This document shows positions 40,816-50,280 of a DNA stretch of 64,000 nt, piece by piece. Source of the DNA: an uncultured Collinsella sp. GTDB taxonomy: Bacteria; Actinomycetota; Coriobacteriia; Coriobacteriales; Coriobacteriaceae. The position numbers and the translations under genes are program-made. The notes beneath the pieces are model-generated. The model had not been told where the DNA came from and made no database searches. It was given only the letters and a program-made list of their open reading frames with translations. The stretch lies in the NCBI GenBank assembly GCA_900757595.1, contig CAAEOL010000031.1, positions 16,752 to 80,751 on the forward strand. The letters run 5' to 3'. The first letter of the stretch is position 1. The number at the start of each line of letters is the position of its first letter.

Positions 40816-43044
40816 GTGGCACACAACAAACTGGAGGCAAACCTCCAAGACCAGCGCGGGCAAGGCGGGCACGGAGCCATCCCCCTCTCCGCTGGCATGC
40901 TGCTCGTAACGCTCGGCGTCGTCTATGGCGACATCGGCACGAGCCCCATGTACACCATGAAATCAATCGTCGCCAACAACGGCGGCATCGGTACCGTCAG
41001 CGAGGACATGATCCTGGGCGCGCTTTCGCTCGTCATCTGGACCATGACGCTCGTGACCACGGTCAAGTACGTGGTAATCGCCATGAAGGCCGACAACCAC
41101 AACGAAGGCGGCATCTTCGCCCTGTTCAGCCTCGTACGCAAGGTGGCACCATGGCTGATTCTGCCCGCCATGATCGGCGGCGCGGCGCTGCTCGCCGACG
41201 GCATCCTCACCCCCGCCGTCACGGTCACCACAGCCATCGAGGGTCTACGCACCATCGAATGGGGCCATGCGCTGCTGGGCGACGGCCAGACCAACGTCAT
41301 CATCATCACCATCATCATTATCTGCGGCCTATTTGCCATGCAGCGCGCCGGCACCTCGTCAATCGGCAAGCTCTTCGGCCCGCTCATGACGCTGTGGTTC
41401 CTGTTCCTGGCAGGCGCCGGTCTGTTCAACATGCTCGGCAACCTGTCCATCTTGCGCGCGCTCAACCCCATCCGCGGCATTATGTTCCTGTTCTCGCCCA
41501 TCAACCATTCGGGCATTATGGTGCTCGGCTTTGTCTTCCTGTCGACAACCGGTGCCGAGGCACTCTACTCGGACATGGGCCACGTGGGCAAGGCAAACAT
41601 CTATGCATCCTGGCCATTTGTTAAGGCGGCCCTTATCCTCAACTATCTGGGTCAGGGAGCCTGGCTACTCGCCAATAACTCCAACCCCCAGATGCTCGCG
41701 ATGGATATCGTCAACCCGTTCTATATGATGCTCCCCGAGCCCCTACGCCCCTTTGCCATCGTGCTTTCGGCCGTGGCGGCCATCATCGCCTCACAGGCGC
41801 TCATCACCGGCTCGTTCTCGCTGGTATCCGAGGCAACGCGCCTCAACCTTATGCCGCACCTGCGCATCCACTACCCCAGCGACACCAAGGGCCAGCTCTA
41901 TATTCCGCTCGTCAATAACATCATGTGGGTCGGCTGCATCTTCATCGTGCTGCTGTTCCAAAACTCCGAGCGCATGGAGAGTGCCTACGGCCTCGCCATT
42001 ACCGTGACCATGCTCATGACCACAACGCTTTTGACGAGCTACATCGCCGGCATCCTCAAGCACAAGCTGGGTGCCTGCGTCTTCGCCCTGCTTTTTGGTG
42101 CCATTGAGCTGTGCTTCTTCGCCTCGTGCCTCACCATGTTCTTTGACGGCGGCTATGTGATGATCTTCCTGGCCGCACTGCTGTTTGGCCTTATGTACGT
42201 GTGGCGCCGCGGCACCGCCATCGAGCGCACGCAGACGATCCTGCTGCCCGTCTCCAAGTACATCGATCAGCTCAACCGCCTGCGCAACGACGAGACCTAC
42301 CCCGTGCTCGCCGACAATCTGGTGTTCCTTACCAACAGCCCCGATCCGCTCACACTCGACCGAGACGTGCTCTATTCCATCCTGGACAAGCATCCCAAGC
42401 GCGCCAAGGCATACTGGTTCATCAACGTGCACGTTACCGACGAACCCTATACGCACGAGTATTCCGTCGAGACCTTTGGCACGGACTTTTTGTTCCGCGT
42501 GCGCCTGGACCTGGGCTTTAAGGTCAACCAGCGCGTCAACGCCTATCTGCGTCAGATCGTCGGCGACTTGATGGCATCGAGCGAGCTGCCGCCGCAACAT
42601 CACACCTACTCCATCTACGAGACGCGCGGCAACGTAGGTGACTTCCGCTTTTGCATGCTGCGCAAGATGCTTGCCCCCGAAACGGACATCAACCGCAATG
42701 ACCACCGCGTGATGGCCATCAAGTACGCCGTCCGCCGCGCCTGCGGAAGCCCGGCACGCTGGTACGGTCTCGAGAACTCGGCCATCATCATTGAGTACGT
42801 ACCGCTCTTTGCCCGCATGCGCCCGGCCGTCAAACTTGTGCGCACCCAGGTGCCGCTCGAGGTTCAGATCGAAGAGGCCGAGGAAATGGAGGTCGACATT
42901 TTCTCGGACGACTTGGTCAACGGCAACGAGGCCGGCAAGAGCATGAACGTCGATCCCACCGAGCTGCTCGAGAGCGTCGCCGATACGCCCGAACAGCAAC
43001 TCGACGGACTCGAGAGCACCCAGTTCAACGACGCCAACTTCTAA
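40816..43044 (+). CDS. kup: KUP-family potassium uptake transporter
   Basis: A 742-residue transporter. I start it at the GTG at 40816, with GGGAG upstream; an ATG 18 bases earlier lacks a ribosome site. N-terminal GVVYGDIGTSPMYTMKSIV is the KUP signature, then NHNEGGIFALFSLVRK, TPAVTVTTAIEGL and about twelve helices. The cytoplasmic C-terminal domain from about residue 460 includes NDETYPVLADNLVFLTNS. The long acidic tail is normal for Kup. It imports potassium coupled to protons. A terminator follows. Confidence 0.95.
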   Translation: MAHNKLEANLQDQRGQGGHGAIPLSAGMLLVTLGVVYGDIGTSPMYTMKSIVANNGGIGTVSEDMILGALSLVIWTMTLVTTVKYVVIAMKADNHNEGGIFALFSLVRKVAPWLILPAMIGGAALLADGILTPAVTVTTAIEGLRTIEWGHALLGDGQTNVIIITIIIICGLFAMQRAGTSSIGKLFGPLMTLWFLFLAGAGLFNMLGNLSILRALNPIRGIMFLFSPINHSGIMVLGFVFLSTTGAEALYSDMGHVGKANIYASWPFVKAALILNYLGQGAWLLANNSNPQMLAMDIVNPFYMMLPEPLRPFAIVLSAVAAIIASQALITGSFSLVSEATRLNLMPHLRIHYPSDTKGQLYIPLVNNIMWVGCIFIVLLFQNSERMESAYGLAITVTMLMTTTLLTSYIAGILKHKLGACVFALLFGAIELCFFASCLTMFFDGGYVMIFLAALLFGLMYVWRRGTAIERTQTILLPVSKYIDQLNRLRNDETYPVLADNLVFLTNSPDPLTLDRDVLYSILDKHPKRAKAYWFINVHVTDEPYTHEYSVETFGTDFLFRVRLDLGFKVNQRVNAYLRQIVGDLMASSELPPQHHTYSIYETRGNVGDFRFCMLRKMLAPETDINRNDHRVMAIKYAVRRACGSPARWYGLENSAIIIEYVPLFARMRPAVKLVRTQVPLEVQIEEAEEMEVDIFSDDLVNGNEAGKSMNVDPTELLESVADTPEQQLDGLESTQFNDANF

Positions 43045-43068
43045 CACGCCACCAGCCATTGACGACAA

Positions 43069-43104
43069 CGGCCTCGCATCTCATAAGAGGTGCGAGGCCG
43101 TTTT
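43069..43104 (+). terminator. Intrinsic terminator of kup
   Basis: CGGCCTCGCA and TGCGAGGCCG around a 12-base loop, followed by TTTT; also lies at the end of the convergent hydrolase gene. Confidence 0.9.
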
Positions 43105-43125
43105 ATGTCGCAACGGACCAGTGAG

Positions 43126-44091
43126 CTACGAACGGCGCGGCTCGGGAACCACGAGCCTATCGGGGCTCGCGCCCTCGGCATCCATCAGGCTCACGTAGCG
43201 AATCGACGGATCCCCATACATCGCGTAGTAATAATTGCCCGTGCGCGCGCTAAAGCATCCGGTGTAGATCGTCTTCTCAAACTTGCCGTCGCCCATCCTG
43301 GACGCTCCCTCGATCATCACCACGCCCTCGAGCGAGCGGAACATGCGAACGACGTTTTCGGTCTCGCTCTCCTTTTGCGGGTAATTGGCATTGAGGTACG
43401 CCGCCTTTACAAAACGGCTCGGCGAATAGCAATCGCCCGGAATGCCGCGCATGCCGGCACCGGCTCCATAGGGCTTAAGCTCGGCGCCACGCCATGTCGC
43501 CGTCTGCGGAAAATCGCTTGTGGCGGTGATATAGGTGCGCAGGTTTTCCATGTGCCACGGGAAGGTCGGCTGGTTGGCAAGGGTGTCGACCGGATCGTCG
43601 TATACATGCAGGCCGTCAGCCATCATCTCGACCACGATGCTGCGCTGGCTGTCGCCGATAATCCAATGGAGCAGCGACACGCCCAGCCCCTCTCCGGCAG
43701 ATTTGGCGACAATCACCGTGTCGCGCAGCGCGGCCTCGACCTCATCGACCGTCGAGAACGTCGCTGCCACCCACAGGGGAAACTCATAGGCCGCGATATT
43801 GTTCTTGCCGTCGACAGGGCCCTCGGCATACTCGGCATAGCCGGGAAAGTTGAGCCCCGCCACAGCCAGACCCGCATCGTTACCACAGTCGAAAAACATG
43901 GGATAGTTCTTGTAATCGATGCACATGCCGATTACCGCGTGTGCCGCCGACGCATCGTCGATAAACGAATACGGAATGTGGAACCCGCGCGGCATCACGC
44001 GAACCTGTTGGCCGTAGTCAAAGCTCCAGTCGAGGTTGCGGCCCAGATACATGTGGCCAGAATTATCGGTAAATCGAATGCTCGTGCACAT
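43126..44091 (-). CDS. bsh: Bile salt hydrolase / choloylglycine hydrolase family
   Basis: A 321-residue Ntn hydrolase that cleaves the amide of conjugated bile salts. Active-site residues are in place: Cys2 (exposed after Met removal), Arg18, Asp21, Asn81, Asn173 and Arg226; surrounding motifs are GRNLDWSFDYG, GLNFPGYAEY, NQPTFPWH and SPSRF. Asn81 and the GLNFPGYAEY loop fit a bile salt hydrolase better than a penicillin acylase. The ATG at 44091 has GGAGG. No signal peptide, so the enzyme is cytoplasmic. It is a marker of a gut lifestyle. Confidence 0.9.
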   Translation of the reverse strand: MCTSIRFTDNSGHMYLGRNLDWSFDYGQQVRVMPRGFHIPYSFIDDASAAHAVIGMCIDYKNYPMFFDCGNDAGLAVAGLNFPGYAEYAEGPVDGKNNIAAYEFPLWVAATFSTVDEVEAALRDTVIVAKSAGEGLGVSLLHWIIGDSQRSIVVEMMADGLHVYDDPVDTLANQPTFPWHMENLRTYITATSDFPQTATWRGAELKPYGAGAGMRGIPGDCYSPSRFVKAAYLNANYPQKESETENVVRMFRSLEGVVMIEGASRMGDGKFEKTIYTGCFSARTGNYYYAMYGDPSIRYVSLMDAEGASPDRLVVPEPRRS

Positions 44092-44154
44092 AGCGCCTCC
44101 TAGCTTTACGGTCCTGCTAAGGTTATTGTCACCAAACAAAAAGGCGCTAAACAC

Positions 44155-44190
44155 AAAAGCCCGGACATGACAACAATGTCACGCCCGGAC
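44155..44190 (-). terminator. Intrinsic terminator of the second deformylase-like gene
   Basis: On the minus strand GTCCGGGCGTGACA pairs with TGTCATGTCCGGGC (one-base bulge) and is followed by TTTT. Confidence 0.82.
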
Positions 44191-44222
44191 CAAAAGAGAC
44201 GAAGTGCGGTGCTTTGGTCCCC

Positions 44223-44642
44223 TTAGACCAACTTTCCAAGACAGTGGTCGATCATATGCTGGACCATCTGCGCCTCGAAGCCCACAAAGTCCTGCTTGCG
44301 CTCGCGCATCTTGCCGTCGACGATCTGGTCAAAGGCAACCTTGCACTTGATATAGCGCGTGGACTTGGTGACCTCCTCGTGCGTCAGGCAGCTCTCCTCC
44401 ATCTTGCTGGCACCCAGGCCAAACACCAGACGGGGGTTGTAGAGCACGTGGGGCTCGCCGGCGTCGTCCAGGTAGACGCAAACCTTCTTGGTAACGCCAA
44501 TCTGGTTAGCGGCAAGGCAGCCGGCATCGTCGAGCGACTTGATGGTATCGATCAGGTCCTGAGCAACCGACTCGTCCTCGACGGTCGCAACCTCGCAACG
44601 CTGGGACAGGATAGCCTCGTCGTGGCAAAGCTCTTTAATCAT
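44223..44642 (-). CDS. Peptide-deformylase-like protein lacking the catalytic glutamate
   Basis: A 139-residue homologue of deformylase and of the protein at 36601. The ATG at 44642 has GGAGG five bases upstream. Motif 1 is LAANQIG (Gln present, Pro replaced by Asn), motif 2 is EESCL (82-86), and motif 3 reads HMIDH (129-133), so the general-base Glu of HEIDH is replaced by Met while both metal-binding His and the Cys remain. It can probably bind metal but not hydrolyse by the normal route. Possible regulatory or ligand-binding role. Confidence 0.78.
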   Translation of the reverse strand: MIKELCHDEAILSQRCEVATVEDESVAQDLIDTIKSLDDAGCLAANQIGVTKKVCVYLDDAGEPHVLYNPRLVFGLGASKMEESCLTHEEVTKSTRYIKCKVAFDQIVDGKMRERKQDFVGFEAQMVQHMIDHCLGKLV

Positions 44643-44835
44643 ACGTTCCTCCATAGGGGTCGTTGTAACCGCTTAAGTATACGGTACCTACACAATTTCA
44701 TGCGAAAGATACCGCCCGTCCGTTACAAACCGCCGAACATCAACATGTGAGGAACACCAACTTCACAAAGGCGATATAGTGGGTGGGTTCGTGTCAATCG
44801 GCCTAAACTCGGGGCCGAACAAGGAAAGGGTATGC

Positions 44836-46149
44836 ATGGACGAACTTTTTCACGTCAGTGAGCGCAAGTCCACAATCGGGACCGAACTTCGCGCTGGACT
44901 GACAACATTCCTGGCGATGGCCTACATCATCGCCGTCAACCCCGCAGTGCTCTCGGGCGCCGGCATCGATGCGGGAGCGCTCGCCTGCGCCACTTGCCTG
45001 GGCGCCGGCATCATGACCATCTGCATGGGCATCTTCGCCAACCGTCCGCTCGCATGCGCGTCGGGCCTGGGCATCAACGCCATGATTGCGGGCATCACCA
45101 CCACCATGTGCGGCGGTGACTGGCACGTGGCCATGAGCGTCATCTTCCTCGAGGGTGTCGTCATCTTGCTGCTCGTCCTTTGCGGCCTGCGCGAGGCCAT
45201 TATGGACGCCACCCCCGTGGTTCTGCGCCACGCTATCTCGGTGGGCCTGGGTCTGTTCATCGCCATGATCGGCCTGTGCGACGCCGGCATTATCACCGCT
45301 GGCGCCGGTACACTCGTCGGTCTGGGCGACATCACCTCCCCCACCTTTATCGTCGGCATCATCTCCATCGTCGTGACGGTTGCCCTGGCCTCCCGCAACG
45401 TGCCGGGCTCGCTGCTCATCGGTATCATCGTCGCCGTTATCGCCGGCATCCCGCTGGGCGTCACCCATGCGCCCGAGGGCCTCATCGCACCGCTCGACTT
45501 CTCGACCTTCGGCGCCCCGTTTGCCAGCACTGCCGACGGCAACCTTGCCATCGTGAAGGTCCTGACCGACCCGATGCTGCTCGTCGTTGCCTTCTCGCTG
45601 CTCATGAGCGACTTCTTCGACACCATGGGCACCGCGATGGCCGTCGCCAAGCAGGGCGAGTTCTTGACCGAGGACGGCAATGTCGAGGACATCCGTCCCA
45701 TCCTGGTCGTCGACTCCGTGGCCGCTGCTGCCGGTGGCTTTATGGGCGTCTCCTCCATCACCACCTTCGTCGAGTCCACCTCTGGCGCTGCCGACGGTGG
45801 CCGCACGGGCCTCACCTCCGTCACCACCGGCGTGCTGTTCATTCTCGCCGCGTTCTTCTCCCCCATCGTCACCATCGTTTCCAGCGCCGCCACCTGCGGT
45901 GCTCTGGTCTACGTCGGTTACCTCATGATGAGCGAGGCCTCCGAGATCGACTGGTCCGACGTGTCGCAGGGTTTCCCGGCGTTCATGATTGTCGCCGGCG
46001 TGCCCTTCACCTACTCCATCTCTGCCGGCATTGGCCTGGGCTTTATCGCCTACGTGATCGTCGCGCTCTTTAAGGGCGAGGCCTCCAAGATCAAGCCGCT
46101 CATGTGGATCGCAGCCCTCGCCTTCCTCGTCTACTTCTTTGTAGCGTAG
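44836..46149 (+). CDS. NCS2 purine permease (AzgA/PbuG-like)
   Basis: A 437-residue transporter. The ATG at 44836 has GGAAAGGG upstream. Family motifs: AGLTTFLAMAYIIAVNPAVL, GLGINAMIAGITTTMCGG, VGLGLFIAMIGL, LMSDFFDTMGTAMAVAKQGE and SSITTFVESTSGAADGGRTG. This is the adenine/hypoxanthine/guanine branch. A terminator follows. The final 46 bases and that terminator are duplicated at 48145-48255. Confidence 0.92.
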   Translation: MDELFHVSERKSTIGTELRAGLTTFLAMAYIIAVNPAVLSGAGIDAGALACATCLGAGIMTICMGIFANRPLACASGLGINAMIAGITTTMCGGDWHVAMSVIFLEGVVILLLVLCGLREAIMDATPVVLRHAISVGLGLFIAMIGLCDAGIITAGAGTLVGLGDITSPTFIVGIISIVVTVALASRNVPGSLLIGIIVAVIAGIPLGVTHAPEGLIAPLDFSTFGAPFASTADGNLAIVKVLTDPMLLVVAFSLLMSDFFDTMGTAMAVAKQGEFLTEDGNVEDIRPILVVDSVAAAAGGFMGVSSITTFVESTSGAADGGRTGLTSVTTGVLFILAAFFSPIVTIVSSAATCGALVYVGYLMMSEASEIDWSDVSQGFPAFMIVAGVPFTYSISAGIGLGFIAYVIVALFKGEASKIKPLMWIAALAFLVYFFVA

Positions 46150-46174
46150 GCGCAAGATTCGCAATACCAAACAG

Positions 46175-46216
46175 CAAAGCGCGGAGTCGCATCGAGCGGC
46201 TCCGCGCTTTGCTTTT
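46175..46216 (+). terminator. Intrinsic terminator of the purine permease gene
   Basis: CAAAGCGCGGAG and CTCCGCGCTTTG form a long stem with TCG/CGG mismatch, followed by CTTTT. Confidence 0.9.
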
Positions 46217-46356
46217 AAAGCCAGGCACCACACGGACACGCGATGTATTGCTTCGCAAGTTTTGGACGTTTTGCTCTCCAAACGGCACTACCGACGGCTA
46301 CATCCTGCAGATATGCTGGATATAACCGCATAGGCCCTATGAGGATGGGAGTAACC

Positions 46357-48123
46357 ATGGCCGCCTTGTTCACGACCCCCAAGCGCAATGACAAAACCTC
46401 TGGAGCCCATTTTGTCGAGCCCGACCTGCGCCGTCGCACGCTGCTCGCACACGGCAGCTGGCGCCGCGTGACGCGCCGCATCGTTGTAGGCGCCGTATGC
46501 GCGCTCACGGTAAGTTCGCTGCTCATGCCGAGCGTCTCACTCGCGGCCGAGTGGGTCAACGTCGGCGGCACTCAGTACAACACTGCAGCAGGCGACGAGG
46601 CCGGCACCTGGGCCTGGGACGGCGGCGCCGACATGAAGCTCAACGGCTATAACGGCGGCGCGATCGAGGCAGCGGGCAAGCTCAACGTGAGCTACGAGGG
46701 CAACAACACCGTCACTAACGACGACGGCCGCGGCATCAAGGTTAAGGATGGCGCGAACGAGAACGCCGAGCTTAATATTCAGGGCGACGCGTCCAGCACG
46801 CTCAACGTGACATCTTCTCGTGACGCCATCACTTCCGTCGGCAACATCAACATCGACGGCGCTGGCACTGTCAACGCCACGAGCACCGAGCACGATGCCA
46901 TCGATGCCGGGGGCGATGTCACCATCAAGGGCTCGGGAAACGTTAACGCCACGGGCGATTCGGATGGCATCAGGGCCGACGGCAACATCACGATCGACAA
47001 CAGCGGAACCGTCACCGCCAAGGCCACCGAGGATCAGGGTATCGATGCTAACGAGAACCTCATCATAAAGGGCGGCGGCAAGGTAGAGGCAAGCTCTATC
47101 GAGGACAATGCGATTTGGGCCGACGGCAGTATCGAGATCTCGGGTGGCAGCCAGGTCAAGGCAAGCTCCGAGGAAGACGCCGCCATCGACGGTAAAAACA
47201 GCCTCACGGTCACGAACGCTTCCCTCAACGCAAGTGGCGTTGGGTATGGCATCTATGTCTACAAGGGCATCACACTCGATGGCGCGACCGTGACGATCCG
47301 CGCAAGCTCAGATGGCGGGGAAGTCAGCGCACTCTTCACCGATGAGGACGACATCGTCATCAAGAACGGCTCGACTGTGGATGCGCTCGCAGAAGGCAGG
47401 TTCTCGGTTGCAATCTCCACCAGTAATTTCTACTCCGGCGAAGCGGGTGGCCATATCTACATCAGCGACTCCGTTGTCAAGGCCATAGTCCGCTATGCCG
47501 AGACCAGCGGCGACGGCCCCGACCACTACAGTGGAGACCAAAACGACGAAATCATCCCTGAGTCCGAGGGCCTGAACATCGGCATCTTCGCGCAGACCAG
47601 CGAGGGCATCACGCCCGCGACCATCTCGATCGTCCGCAGCAGGGTCACGGCCGAGGGAGACACGGCGGCAATCTTCGCCCTTGCCATGAGCGCGGACGGC
47701 AAGGCGATCGGCACCATCGAAATCGAAGGAGCCACCATCCAGACGCCTGAAGGCGGCAAGGTCATTGACTATCGCAACAAGGAAGAACTCAGCGACGGCA
47801 TCGTCTACGAGGCGGGTCAAACCATCGGCACGGGCGACGCCGTGATCGACTCCCCCTACAACGAAGCAGTCGCCAAGAGCACGGTCATCGTGCCTCCCGA
47901 GGAGACCAAGCCCGAGGAAAAGCACGGCAAGACCAAGCCAGAGGGTTCCAAGTCCGAGGGCACGAAGACAACCAAGACCGTTGCAGTTGCAGCCAAGGGA
48001 ACCAAGACCGTCGGCAAGCTCGCGGCAACCGGCGACACCTCGAACGCAGCCATCGTGGCAGCCGCCCTTGCGGGAACAGCCGCCATCGCCGCAGGCGCCC
48101 TGGCGAGTCGCAAACGCTCGTAA
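46357..48123 (+). CDS. LAxTG-anchored surface protein with 24-residue beta-helix repeats, copy 1
   Basis: A 588-residue wall protein. The signal peptide has a long basic leader and a cleavage site near SVSLAAEW (about residue 65). Five repeats of about 24 residues cover roughly 160-290 (INIDGAGTVNATSTEHDAI, ITIDNSGTVTAKATEDQGI, LIIKGGGKVEASSIEDNAI), a right-handed beta-helix pattern. A Lys/Pro/Glu-rich spacer precedes KLAATGDTS, a membrane segment and RKRS: a LAxTG-type sortase signal. It is probably an adhesin or carbohydrate-binding protein. The start is the ATG at 46357 (GGGAG upstream); an ATG at 46339 is possible. Confidence 0.83.
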   Translation: MAALFTTPKRNDKTSGAHFVEPDLRRRTLLAHGSWRRVTRRIVVGAVCALTVSSLLMPSVSLAAEWVNVGGTQYNTAAGDEAGTWAWDGGADMKLNGYNGGAIEAAGKLNVSYEGNNTVTNDDGRGIKVKDGANENAELNIQGDASSTLNVTSSRDAITSVGNINIDGAGTVNATSTEHDAIDAGGDVTIKGSGNVNATGDSDGIRADGNITIDNSGTVTAKATEDQGIDANENLIIKGGGKVEASSIEDNAIWADGSIEISGGSQVKASSEEDAAIDGKNSLTVTNASLNASGVGYGIYVYKGITLDGATVTIRASSDGGEVSALFTDEDDIVIKNGSTVDALAEGRFSVAISTSNFYSGEAGGHIYISDSVVKAIVRYAETSGDGPDHYSGDQNDEIIPESEGLNIGIFAQTSEGITPATISIVRSRVTAEGDTAAIFALAMSADGKAIGTIEIEGATIQTPEGGKVIDYRNKEELSDGIVYEAGQTIGTGDAVIDSPYNEAVAKSTVIVPPEETKPEEKHGKTKPEGSKSEGTKTTKTVAVAAKGTKTVGKLAATGDTSNAAIVAAALAGTAAIAAGALASRKRS

Positions 48124-48144
48124 ACACTTTTTCGCACAGGACGG

Positions 48145-48190
48145 GTGGATCGCGGCTCTTGCCTTCCCCGTCTACTTCTTCGTAGCGTAA
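48145..48190 (+). pseudogene. Duplicated fragment of the purine permease 3' end
   Basis: 46 bases that match the last 46 bases of the permease gene (46104-46149) at 40 positions; translated, it reads WIAALAFPVYFFVA then a stop, against WIAALAFLVYFFVA. Five of six differences are silent or change only the stop codon type. It has no start and marks the left edge of the duplicated unit. Confidence 0.88.
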
Positions 48191-48216
48191 GGGCAAGGCT
48201 GCAAAAGCTGAACAAT

Positions 48217-48255
48217 AAAGCGCGGAGTCGCCATGCGGCCCCGCGCTTTTCTTTT
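48217..48255 (+). terminator. Terminator of surface protein gene 1 (duplicate of the permease terminator)
   Basis: AAAGCGCGG and CCGCGCTTT stem, followed by TCTTTT. It is the counterpart of the hairpin at 46175-46216. Confidence 0.85.
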
Positions 48256-48394
48256 AGCGTCGGTCCCTGCGCCGGCGTGCGGCCTATTTCTCCCCCATTT
48301 TGGCCATTTTGCCCTCCAAACGGCACTACCGCCGGCAACATCCAGCAGATACGCTGAATCTAGCCGTATAGGCCCTATGAGAACGGGAGCAACC

Positions 48395-50185
48395 ATGGCA
48401 GCCTTGTTCACGACCCCCAAACGCAATGACACTACCGCCGGAACCCATGTTGCCGAACCCGACGTTCGCCGTCGCATAGGACTCGCGCACGGCAGCTGGC
48501 GCCGCGTGACGCGCCGCATCGTCGTAGGCGCCGTGTGCGCGCTCACGGTGAGCTCGCTGCTCATGCCGAGCGTCTCGCTCGCGGCGGAATGGGTCAAGGT
48601 CGGCGAAACCAAATACAACGCCGGCACTGCGGCGGGCGACGAGACCGGCACCTGGTCGTGGGACGGCGCCGACGACTTGAAGCTCAACAACTATAACGGC
48701 GGCGAGATCCAGGCCGCAGGCAAGCTCAACGTGAATTACTCGGGAAACAACATCGTCACTGCCGACTGGATCGAAGGCATCAAGGCTTCTCATGGCAATA
48801 ATGAGAACGCCGAGCTCAATATCCAAGGCGACGCGGGCAGCACGCTCAGCGTGACATCTACTGAGGACGCTATCCTCTCCACGGGTAATATCAACATCGA
48901 CGGAGCCGGATCCGTCAACGCCACGAGCGCTGGGTTTGATGCCATCGACGCCGAGGGCGATCTCGCTATCAAAGGTTCGGGCAACGTCAACGCCACGGGC
49001 GTATCGGATGGCATCAGGGCAAACGGCAATATCACGATTGACGACAGCGGGGCCGTCACCGCCAGGGCTACCAAGGACAAGGGTATCGGAACCGACAAGA
49101 ACCTCACCATCAAGGGTGGCGGCACAGTCGAGGCAAGCTCAGCCGATGGTGAGGCCATTTGGAGCGGCGGCAACATCAATATCTCGGACGGCAGCCAGGT
49201 CAAGGCGAGCTCCGAGAAAGACGCCGCCGTCGAGGCCAAGGGCAGCCTCGCAACCACAAACGCCTCCCTCAACGCAAACGGTGTTGAGTATGGCGTCTAT
49301 GCCCACAAGGGCATCACACTCGATCATGCAAACGTGACAGTCCGCACAAGTAAAGGCAGATACGGTGGCGCCATTGCCCTCTTCACCTACCAAGACGATA
49401 TCGTCGTCAAGAACGGCTCCACCGTGGACGCGTTTGCGGAAGGCGAGGTTTCGGCTGCATTCTCCACCAGAAACGATCGACCCAACGAGGAGGGTGGCCA
49501 CATCTACATCAGCGACTCCGTTGTCAAGGCCATAGCCCGCTATGTCGAGAACGGCGACGGCCCCATCCCCTACAGCGAAAACCAAGATGGTGAGACGAGC
49601 CCCGAGCCCCAAGGCGAGAACATCGGCATCATCGCCCAGACCAGCGAGGGCGTCACACCCGCAGTCATCTCGATCATCCGCAGCAAGGTAACGGCCGAAG
49701 GAGATACAGCGGCAATCTTTGCCCGTGCCATGAGCGCTGACGGCAAGACAATCGGCACCATCAAGATTGAGAACGCCGCCATCCAGACGCCCGAAGGCGG
49801 CAAGGTCATTGACTATCGCAAGCTCCGTGACGGCATCTACGAGGCAGGCCAAGCCATCGGCACGGGCGACGCTGTGATCGACTCCCCCTATAACGAAGCT
49901 GTCGCCAAGAGCATGGTCATCGCACCTCCCGAGGTAGCCAAGCCGGAAGACCCCAAGCCCGACGAGACCAAGCCCGCAGAAAGCAAGCCCGCGGAGTCCA
50001 AGCAGAACCCCAAGCCTGAGGGCTCAAAGCCGACCAAGGCCGTTGCGGCTTCAATCACGAAAGCCAAGACTACCGGCGTGCTCGCGGCAACCGGCGACAC
50101 CTCGGGTGCGGCCATCGTGGCAACCGTCCTTGCGGGAACAGCCGCTATCGCCGCAGGCACCATGGCGAGCCGCAAGCGCTCTTAG
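48395..50185 (+). CDS. LAxTG-anchored surface protein with beta-helix repeats, copy 2
   Basis: A 596-residue paralogue of the preceding protein, with the same signal peptide, repeats (INIDGAGSVNATSAGFDAI, ITIDDSGAVTARATKDKGI, LTIKGGGTVEASSADGEAI) and sortase signal (VLAATGDTS, hydrophobic segment, RKRS). The spacer (about residues 515-550) is richer in PxxxKP units than in copy 1. Start ATG 48395 behind GGGAG; the 110-base leader is conserved between the copies. The pair arose by tandem duplication of a roughly 2.04-kb unit. Confidence 0.83.
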   Translation: MAALFTTPKRNDTTAGTHVAEPDVRRRIGLAHGSWRRVTRRIVVGAVCALTVSSLLMPSVSLAAEWVKVGETKYNAGTAAGDETGTWSWDGADDLKLNNYNGGEIQAAGKLNVNYSGNNIVTADWIEGIKASHGNNENAELNIQGDAGSTLSVTSTEDAILSTGNINIDGAGSVNATSAGFDAIDAEGDLAIKGSGNVNATGVSDGIRANGNITIDDSGAVTARATKDKGIGTDKNLTIKGGGTVEASSADGEAIWSGGNINISDGSQVKASSEKDAAVEAKGSLATTNASLNANGVEYGVYAHKGITLDHANVTVRTSKGRYGGAIALFTYQDDIVVKNGSTVDAFAEGEVSAAFSTRNDRPNEEGGHIYISDSVVKAIARYVENGDGPIPYSENQDGETSPEPQGENIGIIAQTSEGVTPAVISIIRSKVTAEGDTAAIFARAMSADGKTIGTIKIENAAIQTPEGGKVIDYRKLRDGIYEAGQAIGTGDAVIDSPYNEAVAKSMVIAPPEVAKPEDPKPDETKPAESKPAESKQNPKPEGSKPTKAVAASITKAKTTGVLAATGDTSGAAIVATVLAGTAAIAAGTMASRKRS

Positions 50186-50244
50186 ACGCCTCTGCGCACA
50201 TGGCAGCTCCCGCGAAGGCCCCGAGTCCCAGCACCGTTTAACAA

Positions 50245-50280
50245 CGCCACCGCCGAGCTCCCCTCCGGCGGTGGCGTTTT
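50245..50280 (+). terminator. Terminator of surface protein gene 2
   Basis: CGCCACCGCCG and CGGCGGTGGCG perfect stem followed by TTTT. Confidence 0.92.

Noticed and set aside
41791..43068. 425-codon minus-strand ORF opposite kup
   Set aside because: Shadow of Kup; no motif and no ribosome site.
44643..44835. Purine riboswitch ahead of the purine permease
   Set aside because: The leader has no purine-aptamer core or three-way junction that I can draw.
44803..46281. 492-codon minus-strand ORF opposite the purine permease
   Set aside because: Asp/Gly/His-rich shadow of a clear membrane protein.
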